From Hericium rajendrae (taxonomy: Eukaryota > Basidiomycota > Agaricomycetes > Russulales > Hericiaceae): a DNA stretch of 64,000 nt. Positions 37,201 to 46,679 of this stretch are shown one piece after another; position 1 is the stretch's first letter; every line of letters starts with the position of its first letter. The notes below the pieces were generated by a model that was not told the origin of the DNA, searched no databases, and saw only the letters and a program-made list of their open reading frames with translations. Position numbers and translations under genes: made by a program. Location of the stretch: positions 3,534,001 to 3,598,000 of the forward strand of contig CM065878.1 in the NCBI GenBank assembly GCA_033439255.1. The letters run 5' to 3'.

Positions 37201-39607
37201 ACTGGGAGCCTGGGAGCCTTGTACCGAAGACGCTGGTTCTGGATGAGGGGCGGACGTTTCCTTTGATGGTTCAGCAGCCTTCGAGTCTTCTGCAGCCTGA
37301 GAACATTCATTATTAGGACAAATGAAGACATGTTAAATCTCAAAAAACCGACTTTTGCATCAGGTGCGAGTTTACCCTCTTTCTCCCGTTGCTGAGCCTT
37401 TATCTTTTCCTCCAACTCAGCTGCCTTCTTTCTAGCTCGTTCCCTCTCCTTCTCGCGTTCTTCCTCTTCCTGCTGACGCCGTAGCCTAGCGCGTTCAGCT
37501 GCGGAGTGCATTGCAGCCTTGCGGACCTCCTCAACATCAACACCCAAAGAAATTGCCGGCGTCTCAGGAGAAGCTTCGGAAAGCGCAGAAGTCCGCGTTA
37601 AGCTTGGTGAGAGAGGGACTCGACTACGAGCAGGAGAGGTTTCTTGACGAGCCAGGTCCTGGTGCCAAGGTTCTCTCGATGACCCTGACCTTCGTGATGG
37701 CTGCGGAGGAAGTGGAGGTGGCGGCATGGAGGCAAGGTGAGGTGGCAGCTGTCGTCCACCTTCTCGATGCTGGTCAAGGAGGGGAGTAGGTGGCTGGCTA
37801 CCATGAGACGAGCGTCTGCTTACATCCAGCTGTCTGCCATCAGGCATATGTGGTGGAAAACGCTGATCTTGTTCCGGCCCAATGGAGACCCTTTGCGGCC
37901 GATCCATGCCAGGCTTGTGAAGCACCTGCACATTGTGATGAGGGGGCAAGTCTCGACCATTGCGCACATCTCCTGTCGTAGGCCAAGAGGATTAGAATAG
38001 ATACATAAGAAGGCGAGTAGAAGACACACCTGAAGGTCCTATCCGGGGATGCGCACTGGAGTAAGGTTCCAACTTGTTTGAGCGTTCGTTGAAAAGGACG
38101 CGAGAAGCCTCCTGTGGGGACAGCGACGACGTCGGGGAAATTGCTGGGCCAGCGGGAGGGGCGCCATTCCGCGGTCGCGGAAGCGTTGGCAGTTGCCTTG
38201 ATCGAGGCCAACTCCGATCGAAATCATCAGCGAATCGTTCCTCTTTGCTCACCGGCACCTCAGGTGCGTGCTCAATTTGGTCTCGAGCAGGACCAGAAGG
38301 TGAACGTGCATCGCGCGGCGGAGAAGCGCGTTGAGAAGGACTCTCTGCTGCTTGAATCTTGTATTGCCTGCCGTCGCCAAATTCGATGACACCACCAAGA
38401 AAATCATCGTTGTCCTCTTCCATCTGTCGAGACGTCAGCATCTGCAACAATAATAAGCCAGCAGAGATCAAGGACATACTTCGTCCCAGTGATGTGCGTT
38501 TGGGTCTAAATGGACACCTCGGAAGGCTTCCGCTTCTTGAATCATGGATTGATTCTGAGGTGCTGCAGGTTGCACCACCTGCTTCTTGTCAGCATGTTTA
38601 GGTATTCTCACTGTCAAAATAGATACCAGGCAATCTTGAATAATGCAATCAGCAAAGAAGCCTTGCTTTCAAATACCTTGTGCGACTTCTGCGGCGGTCG
38701 GAAAATCACTCTGCACTCTCACATCTGGTCTAGCTGCACCAGCGATGCTCGGTTTCACATTCCCCCATACGGGCTTGCTAGAGCCGTTTGGCGTTTCAGG
38801 CGTAGCAGCCACACCGCGAGGTTGTGGTTGAATGACTTTGCCGACATGTGGTAGTTGCGGAGGCCCTTGTGAGGAAGGTGTGGGAACCGGGAATTGGCTT
38901 GATGGACCCGTCGTCGGACCCGGAGATGGTGTGACATTGGAAGGTGCTGCAGAGGATGGGCGCGACCATCCGGGACCTGTGGTAGTTGAGGGTTGTGCGG
39001 TTGCTGTCAGCTTCGTGGTGACGAGACGGGAATGCGAGGAAGTGGCTAATGGTGTGGGCTTGGCTGGATTTTACGACATAAAAGTGGTTAATGCTGGACC
39101 CCACAGCCCCTGACAAACACCTGCAGACGCACCTATGGAACCCGACGACTTTACGGTCGCTGAAGAGGAGGATGCCTGGCTTGATCCAGTGGCGACCAAC
39201 CGTGCCTCCATAAACTTCTTATTGATATTGACTGCGGCGAACTTCTTCGGATGGGGAGCACTAACACTAGCCCCAGAAGATGACCCAGTCGCAAATGCAG
39301 ACCCCACTCCCTTCAAAAACGTCAACTTTGAAGACGCCGACGAACCTGATGCTGCGTCGCCACCCTTCTTCTCCACTGCGTTAGGAGGCGGCTCCTCCGA
39401 GTCGTTTGCAGGACTCTGCGAATCCCCATCATGCCCAAGCCCCCTGGGCTCTTCTACCGAGCCGTTCAGTCCCAAAGTCCCCTGCGTCGTGGTATCTACA
39501 CTATCCATAAACGCGTCGCCAGACGCCACCGGTGCTTGCGTTATAATTGCAGGTTTTGTGCAGGTGCACAGCCTATCTCTAAGCCAGGGAAGCGTGAAGT
39601 CATCCAT
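34234..39607 (-). CDS. Very large intrinsically disordered protein, function unknown
   Basis: About 1500 residues over at least six exons, starting MDDFTLPWLRDR. Short conserved-looking islands sit in low-complexity sequence: HPKKFAAVNINKKFMEARL and GWSRPSS (N-terminal), HHWDEMEEDNDDFLGGVIEF plus GDGRQYKI, then KEERFADDFDRSWPR. There is a charged single helix RRQQEEEEREKERERARKKA near 37450. Later parts are Pro/Ser-rich and the last 330 residues are rich in Pro, Met, His, Gln and Tyr, ending PTMVN. Such compositions are common in RNA-granule or mRNA-associated proteins, which is only an inference. The VNINKKF island also occurs, to my recollection, in uncharacterised fungal proteins. No catalytic domain seen. 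Confidence 0.7.
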
Positions 39608-40131
39608 AGCTGTGAGCCCATGCTCTCCAAAAAGAAAGATATATCACACACCTGAGTGAGCCTGCTACGTAGAGAATGAGGACTATACGTCCAGCGCAGA
39701 GATGCACTTCAGGAAATAGCAGCGGCGCGCAGAGATTGGTCAACGGCGAGTCGCGGTCTGGGGAATGCCAATTAGGCAGTCGTCCGGCCTAGGCCGGTCC
39801 ATCGCCGCCCAGCGCACCTGCTTTCGCTGACAGGCTAACGACTGGCTAACGACGTCCTCATCGGCGGTTATGCAGATGTTCTTCCAGATGACGATGGCGA
39901 TGATATAAGTATCTCCGGGCAGGCGACCGGGCTGTGAGCGAGGAACAGATGAAACCGAGAATTTGCCGAAAGGGGTCTTATAGCCAAAGTCAAGCTTACT
40001 TCGAAGCAGTAGAGCCTATTCTGTATCGTATCACTCCAGCTTCTACGTGCAGCAAGTATGATGATACAGTACGATTACACAGTGTCCAAGAAAGTAGTAC
40101 TTTTACACCTCCAAGTGAGCAGATGCACTGC
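39608..40131. other. Intergenic, upstream of the disordered-protein gene
   Basis: About 520 bp between two minus-strand genes. Contains a GC-rich patch with repeated GACTGGCTAACGAC-like words at 39839-39855. No gene seen. Confidence 0.45.
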
Positions 40132-40952
40132 TCACAAGGCGCTAGCAAGTTCGGTCTCTCTCTTATTCAGCCGGTCAACCTCACCCTCCAACGCAACATT
40201 CGCCATTTCGATTTGAAGGACGCTCGAGATCAGCTCCGTCCACCTCGTCTCGAGTGAATTGAGCTGGTTCCCTATGCGAGTCTGCAAGAGTCGATATGTG
40301 GTCAACTCATATGCCCGAAATGCGAGACCCAGACATACCTGTGCGTTCTTTCGATCCCTGTTCACATCCGTCGTTTGGTTCTTCAGCTCTTCCAAGAGCT
40401 TCTCAGCATGTTTGGTATCCGCTTCCAGCAAGTAGTTGTGTATCCGCCACGCATTGCCACCATATTGTTGCAGCAGCGCGAGGTTGTTGTGTCTGACAAA
40501 AACATAAGCACTGCACTCTCATAAAGCAGAGAGGCTTCGCACCTTATTCGCTGATGTTCCAACTGAGCATATGCGTTGTCCAGAGCTGTTTTCCATTCTT
40601 CGTCAGTCGCTGGGTCCGACGAAGGCGCAGGCAGCTGGTAGCGCATCGTGTCTATCGCGGCCAACGGCTCACGTCTCTCGACGCGTTTCATTTCCGCCGC
40701 AAGCAACGGGTGGTTCTGCAACCAAGTCAGCACACTTCGAAATCATGAGGGATCGATTAGATGCAAACGTACTGCGAACAATTCTATTGCAGGAGGTATG
40801 CGGGGATGCAGAGCCTCCGACTGTAACTTCTGCGTCTCCACGGCCAGTTCATGCTGCACCCTCTCTCGCAGGACAGGATGGAGTTCTAGATCGTTGTCAT
40901 AATAAGGCAAGGAATCAAAGAAATAGGATGTCGGCTGCTCGTCGGACGCCAT
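40132..40952 (-). CDS. Pre-mRNA splicing factor SPF27/BCAS2 (Prp19 complex)
   Basis: Subunit of the Prp19/NTC complex that activates the spliceosome. It starts MASDEQPTSYFFDSLPYYDN, the family's usual N-terminus with the D-S-L-P-Y motif, followed by RERVQHELAVETQKL. The central region has PRIPPAIELFAQNHPLLAAE and MKRVERREPLAAIDTMRYQL. The C-terminal half is coiled coil: NAYAQLEHQRIRHNNLALLQ, NAWRIHNYLLEA, and EGEVDRLNKRETELASAL. Four exons, about 220 residues as expected. Divergent from NDUFS3. Confidence 0.92.
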
Positions 40953-41073
40953 GATGTAGAGAATATGAGACCGTAATGGCGGAGGCGCGCCGCGACGAGA
41001 CGCCAGGGTTCGGGACGGAGTTTGAAATGGGGTCCAGGACGCGAGCTCGCTGTCCTCGACAACGCTCTCAACC
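40953..41073. promoter_or_regulatory. Bidirectional promoter, SPF27 / NDUFS3
   Basis: Only 121 bp separate the two divergent start codons, so both transcripts must start in or near it. It is GC-rich, with no evident TATA box. Confidence 0.7.
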
Positions 41074-42210
41074 ATGTCTCTTCGCGTCGCCGTCCGAGCA
41101 GGGAAGCTGCTTAACGGCACTGCTGCGCGCTCCGTGTCCTCCGCAGCGCTGCAGGCCCGCAGAGCCATCCATTCGTCGCGTCCCTCGCAAGGTAAGTGTG
41201 TGCTTGACCCCCGAGACGGACTGCATCCTGACCGGCATCACAGCGTCGGCTTCGCCATTCGCTGAGCCCACCTCTCCTAATCCCACTGTCGCCAAATACG
41301 CCGAGACGACCGAGAAGCTGCACAACTACGGCTCATACCTCACGCAGTGCCTCCCGAAATTCATCCAGCAGTTTTCCGTCTTCAAGGACGAGCTGACGCT
41401 GTACATCCCCCCGTCCGGCGTCATCCCCGTTCTCACCTTCCTCCGCGACCACTCCCAATGTCAGTTCAAGAGTGTCGTGGATATCAGCGGCGCGGACTAC
41501 CCGTCGCGCGATCAGCGCTTCGAAATTGTGTATCACTTGCTGAGCGTCAAGTATGCGGGCAGGATCCGTGTGAAGACCTATGCTGGCGAGGCCGACGCAG
41601 TGCCCAGTGCTGTTTCCGTCTTTAGGGGAGCTGACTGGTATGTGGCTTCAGTAGCTTGCGCTCGTATCATTATCTCACTGTCACTAGGTATGAGCGAGAA
41701 GCCTGGGATTTGTATGGCATCTTCTTCAAAGACCATCCCGACCTGTATGTCTTCTCATCCTCACGTTTGTGCTATGAAACTGATCTAGCTCTTGAAGGCG
41801 CCGTATATTGACTGACTACGGTATGGTACTGCCAATCGAGTCTACTGCTGAGTTCTGACCCCGTCGCAGGCTTTGAGGGCCATCCTTTGCGGAAAGATTT
41901 CCCTCTGACAGTACGTATCGACTGATCGTATGTGGCACATCGCATCCATTCTGATTATATTCATTCAGGGTTATACCGAAGTTCGCTATGACGAAGAGAG
42001 GAAGCGCGTTGTTTACGAGCCCCTGCAGCTCACCCAGGCATTCCGGTGTGTGCTCTATCACAGAACGCGGTAACTTTTGCTGACGGTTTGTCCAGCAACT
42101 TTGAGTCTCTTTCTCCGTGGGAGCAAGTCGGCGAAGGCACCGAGCCACGAAAGCCCGACGAGCTTAAGCCGGTACCTCCGCCACAGCCTGAAGAACCTCA
42201 GAAGAAGTGA
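41074..42210 (+). CDS. NADH:ubiquinone oxidoreductase 30-kDa subunit (NDUFS3/NuoC)
   Basis: Core peripheral-arm subunit of respiratory complex I. The presequence is MSLRVAVRAGKLLNGTAA; exon 1 is 41074-41191 and exon 2 starts at 41244. The mature part has KYAETTEKLHNYGSYLTQCL, FVPV-type beta strands, SVVDISGADYPSRDQRFEI and VYHLLSVKYAGRIRVKT. The signature block is [40 protein letters not shown] and PLTGYTEVRYDEERKRVVY. It ends PPPQPEEPQKK. One internal exon is only 23 nt (RRILTDY). Length about 270 residues. Confidence 0.95.
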
Positions 42211-42352
42211 GGGTCTGTTAAATAGCTACTAGGTACAGATAGATGGGCACACGGCGTCATAATAGTCATACTGGCAGATGTGAGCCTGTTATACATGGAC
42301 TGCGAGATGACTACATCAAGACATGTCCCTAAGAGAGTACTAGATGGTACAA

Positions 42353-43804
42353 TTAAGAGTCTGCTGTCACCGAGACAGTCGGTCCGTCCGCCACTACTTC
42401 ATCGGAAACACTCTTTTTCATCCACCCCATGCGCGCGATGATATATTCTTGACCGATAACTTCAACGCCGAGCCGCAGCGACTCGGCTACGAGATCCTCT
42501 ACCCAGTCGTACTGGTCCCACACATCCAGCCATTTAGCTGAGATTGCCTGTGTAGTCGTGGTGTGCTCTAATTGATGCGCGGGATCCGATAAGTGGATGA
42601 TGAAATTTAATTGCGACAGAACGCTGGAGGATGGTTCGGGAACTGTAACGGTGGTGAGATAGGGCTGAATGCGCAGATAAACGTAGGAAATGATTGTCGG
42701 ATTCTGCGTCGACGATGGCTCCGGGTTTTCCGGCGCCTTGTTCGTCTTCACGAGCTCTTCGATATTGGCCTGCGCAATACTTGAACATCTATGAGCTCGA
42801 GTGATTATCAAGACATCTTACCTGAGCAAGCTTAAGGGCTTCTTCAAAGCCTTCTACAGCGTTGAGCTCACGCTTCGAATCGCTAGATTCCTCTTTAGGT
42901 TTCGACCCGTTGCCCTTGTTCACGATCAGGTCACCACCCTCGACTTGTTCCATGATCTGAGAATACTATGAGATGGCTGCACGCATCAGAACTGAGATGG
43001 CCCAGCTCACCCGCATTAGCGCATTATACACAAGAGCCTCGATCCCCTCGAAACCTTTCATATCATGGCTTAGCCAGACCTGGATGACTTCATGCTCGGA
43101 TATCGGAGGGGCCACCGCGTTCAGGATGTCAGTCAGGGTAGAAAGCCCGACGCGCTTGAAGTCCTTGCCTTCGACCTCAATGAGCGCGCGTGACAGGAAA
43201 TCGAGGATAAGTACGACGAACCAAGCTTGTCGAGTTGCGCGGCCTTCGCGTACTCAAGCATGCCCTCGCTCCATTTCTTGGCCTGCTCCTGCTTGGGGAG
43301 GTGCTTGACCTGCTCATCCACGGCAGCCCTGGCCTGCTGTAGCGCAGCCGAGGCGCCCGACCACACGCTGTTCCATCCCCAGCCCCCAGCAGCCTTAGCG
43401 TCCTGCTCTGAGACCTGAGGGGAGCCCTCCTGCTTATTCGAAGACGCGATAGCAGCAGAGGACCCTACTGGCGACAATCCCCGTGCAGACGAAGAACCAG
43501 ACGCCGAGAGCGTTGGCGGGGTGCCGACCTTGACCCTCTCCGTGCTCTTGCGCAGCGTGGGCGTCCCAGCCCTGGACAGAGGCCGCTCAAGGTGCGACGT
43601 GGCGGTGCGTGTGGGCTCGGAACTCTTCTGTGTGATCTCATCGAGGAACGCGAGCACCTCCGCTGCCTCGCCAGGGTGAGCTGGGTTTGTAAGAGCTGGT
43701 GCGGGCGCGTGTCCACCGCCGGCGTCGGCCTCGGGAGATAAGGAGTCGAGGTCATCGAGGAAGCGGAGGGCTTCCTCTTGCTTGGTCTTTGCCTTGGACG
43801 ACAT
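42353..43804 (-). CDS. MTC1: Maintenance of telomere capping protein 1 (Mtc1) homologue
   Basis: Starts MSSKAKTKQEEALRFLDDLD, then a Ser/Thr/Pro-rich region with EVLAFLDEITQ as a second copy of the FLD motif. Next comes GGWGWNSVWSGASAALQQAR, a hallmark of the family, then DEQVKHLPKQEQAKKW. The C-terminal domain includes VIQVWLSHDMKGFEGIEALV and RIMEQVEGGDLIV, SYVYLRIQPYL, and VLSQLNFIIHLSDPAHQL, ending GPTVSVTADS. In yeast Mtc1 localises to the early Golgi and affects vesicle traffic; the telomere phenotype gave the name. About five exons. Confidence 0.9.
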
Positions 43805-44257
43805 GATGAGCTCTGGACGGTGTTGCAGACAGATCTGCTGCGGTCACCTTGTGACGGCGATACTGGATATACAGTCGTGGGAACCAGTCGCGATTGGGTC
43901 TCTCTGGGGTGATGCTGCAGCTGTTCTCTGCATAAGGGTATCCCATGAATTAGCAAAACGCCGCGAATACAGAACGATAGCGTGTTTTGCTTCGATTGAA
44001 AAGACCTGCCCTTGTAAGACCTCGAACGAACCAATATTTCTGTATTGAAGGTTACCCCGACGCGCCGCATTTGCCATGCATACGCATGTGATTGTCCCAG
44101 AAGAGTCTTCTGGCCGAGCTATACACGACCCCAGACGTGTTGATCTACGTGGGGTTGATACAAAAAGCCAGGCCGACCACCGAGCAGTCCCACTTCACCC
44201 ACTCCACGTCTAAACAAGTGCCTGCAGTCCGCAGTCACGTAGTTTTGCAGCTGCGTC
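43805..44257. promoter_or_regulatory. Divergent promoter region, MTC1 / PMP4
   Basis: About 450 bp between divergent starts. No clear TATA box or repeat. Confidence 0.5.
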
Positions 44258-45019
44258 ATGCCAGGCCTCCAGGAAATCCAGGCAATCATCACGGACCCCC
44301 AGTATCATGACTACCTCGCCATCCTGAAGGGCGCGAGGAACGGCTTCGTGTATGGCACCAAAGTCAGATTCCCGCATGCGCTCATCATGGCCATCTTGTT
44401 CGGGCGGGGAGAGTGCGTTCACGTCCCTCTGCTAAGCCATATGTTTTGCTGACCGTAATCACTCGTTCATTCTTAGTTGGCAAACGCGACTAAAGGTCAT
44501 CTTCCGCGCGACGAAGCAGCACGCCTTCAACCTCGCAAAATTTGTGTCGCTATACAAGACCTTTCTGCTCCTGCAGAAGAAGCTGAACGGCGGCAAAGAA
44601 CGGCCGTACGACACGTTCTTCGCGGGTCTGCTCGGCGGCTACATCGTGTTCGGCGAACGGAACGCGATCAACGAGCAGGTACGTCTGCACAGTGCACCCA
44701 CTCGCTCCGTCCACCCACCAACCACTCATATCGCATGTAGATCGTCCTCTACGTTTGCTCGCGCGTCGTCGCATCCTTCATCCCCCGCGCGAGCTCGCCC
44801 TACGCCATGTCCTCGACAGGCGGCTCTGCCGTGAAGCCCGTCCCTCCGGACTCGCGGTACTTCTCCGCTTTCGCAGCGATATCGTGGGGGCTGGTGATGT
44901 GGTTGTTCCAGAACCGGGGCCAGACGATCCAGCCGGGTATGTTCAACTCTATGAGGTACCTTTACAGGGACTCTGAGGCATGGACGAACCTCCGGACCTT
45001 GCTCTGGCATAATACATGA
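44258..45019 (+). CDS. Peroxisomal membrane protein 4 (PXMP4/PMP24), Tim17-family
   Basis: Peroxisomal membrane protein of the Tim17/22/23/Pmp24 superfamily. Three exons. It starts MPGLQEIQAIITDPQYHDYL, then AILKGARNGFVYGTKVRFPH, ALIMAILFGRGDWQTRLK, AFNLAKFVSLYKTFLLLQKK and FFAGLLGGYIVFGERNAINE. The last exon has IVLYVCSRVVASFIPR and ISWGLVMWLFQNRGQTIQPG, SMRYLYRDSEAW. About 210 residues, as in the family. The transported substrate, if any, is unknown. Confidence 0.93.
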
Positions 45020-45816
45020 GGGGGGAATACTAGAGGACGTTGTACGATTTCGCTTTTCTTGCATGCAATACAGATACAACCACGTTTAGGTGATACCTTT
45101 CTTATGCCCGGAATGAAAGCTGGGCACACTGTCAGTGCTGAGCGCTGAATGCCGATCCAAGTATTTCGAGTGATACCCCTCGCGCTTCTCGCATTCATTG
45201 TCAGCAACTCGTCAGCACGAACTCGCTGTTTTCTCATAGGCTGCATAGCTACAACGGATCAATGGACAAGGAGAAGCATTTTAACTTGGTCATCTCGATG
45301 TGCGCAATCAGGCCGAGCGGATGAATAATGCAAAGAGGTGCATAATGGACATGATGAGGACAATGGATGAGGTGAACATACCGATTGCAGTCGGGTTGAC
45401 GATCAAACGTACTCACCACTGGTGCTGGCCGCACGCTACGGGGAAATCTCAGTTCCAAACAGCGAAGTTCGTCGTACCTCTCGTACAGACACCACGGAAC
45501 TTAGTTAATAATCATAAGTGTACAGATCATGAGATGCAAAGAAATTCTCTTCGTGCGTACATCACAGGTGAGCAAAGCCGAGTGTTCAGTAGCGTGGTAA
45601 GCAGAAATGGAAGGGGAAGCGGAGCCGAACATGGGGCAGTGAAAATGGTGAAGAAAAGGGGACATCCGGTACAAAGGCATCCGTCGACCGCTGAGTAACC
45701 CTGCTGAAGCCAAAACCGAGGTTTGAAGAAATGAAAAGTAGTGGTATCATCAAAACTGTGGTAAAGGGAGAGAAGGGGGGAGTCTAGAGTCCAGCGGATG
45801 TAGCAAAACCAGTCCC
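45020..45816. other. Convergent 3' region, PMP4 / Ras
   Basis: About 800 bp between two converging stops. Only short open frames without coding character. Confidence 0.5.
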
Positions 45817-46679
45817 CTACATAATAATACATTTCCTCCTCCGCTCCTCCTTTATCGGCCGTCCGGGGGGTGGTGCACCTTGTTCTGCCTGTTTGGTATT
45901 TCGGAGCATGCGGACGAGGCTCGTGAACAGGCGTTCGACATTTTGCGCGGTTTTCGCAGACGTCTCGAGGAACTCGCATCCAAAGGTTTTGGCCAACGCC
46001 ATACCCTCGTCCCGCGATACCTCTCGCTCGTATTGCTTGTCGCATTTGTTGCCGACGAGCATGAATATTGGTTTTGATCGCTTGACCCGCATCATGGACT
46101 GTCGAAATACTTCGAGGCGATCGAATGTTGCTCGCGATGCTATAGAATACACTAGAATAAATCCTTGACCCTCGCTGACCACGTGTCAGCACAGACGCCA
46201 CGCACACCAGAAGATGCAAGGCTCACCGGACCCATTGGTCGCGGAGTGTGGCATACTCCTCTTCAGAAAATTCAGTTCCGAGCCCACGCTATTTCAGAAG
46301 AGAAACGTACCTTGTCCTGCCGTGTCGATCACTTCTACAAAGCACATCCGGTTATCAACTACTAGTTGCTTTCTATAGGCGTCCTCTATTGTCGGATCGT
46401 AGGTCTGTAGGAAACGCGTGGCAAATCAATACAACAATCATAACTGGCTGAGAGCCGTACGCACCTCTAGAATGACAGATGGCGCACGTTCCCGTCATAT
46501 CAGAAGGGCTTGAACAAGGGACGCTATCGGGACTCACCAACGAAGCAGTTGAGAGTGAACTGCGAGTACAACATTAATGTTTGTAAACGGTTTATAAGGC
46601 AAACTAGACGAACCTGGACAGCCAAAGCCGTCTTCCCAACACCACCGTCGCCCAGCACGGCTACTCTCCAACTGTCCAT
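45817..46679 (-). CDS. Small GTPase of the Ras family
   Basis: Membrane-anchored molecular switch. The G boxes are complete: GDGGVGKTALAVQ (G1), FVETYDPTIEDAYRKQ (G2 with effector loop), DTAGQ + EEYATLRDQWVR (G3), NKCDK (G4) and ETSAK (G5). The protein ends KEERRRKCIIM, a polybasic stretch plus CaaX box for prenylation. FVETYDPTIED fits Ras/Rap/Rsr1-type proteins; I cannot tell which subtype. Exons: 46614-46679, 46538-46559, a 2-nt exon 46465-46466, then from 46404 on. The ATG lies just after an acceptor-like GCGCAG, so a 5' intron or exon is possible. About 200 residues. Confidence 0.93.
46465..46466 (-). other. 2-nt microexon of the Ras gene
   Basis: Exon 2 ends in phase 1 (...TTC GTT G) at a GTGAGT donor, and the exon from 46404 begins ACC TAC GAT (TYDPTIED). 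Joining them directly shifts the frame. Between them lies CTAG|AG|GTGCGT, a consensus acceptor and donor around the dinucleotide AG. Using it gives G-AG-ACC, that is FV-E-TYDPTIED, the expected residue. Flanking introns are 71 nt (46467-46537) and 60 nt (46405-46464). Confidence 0.75.
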
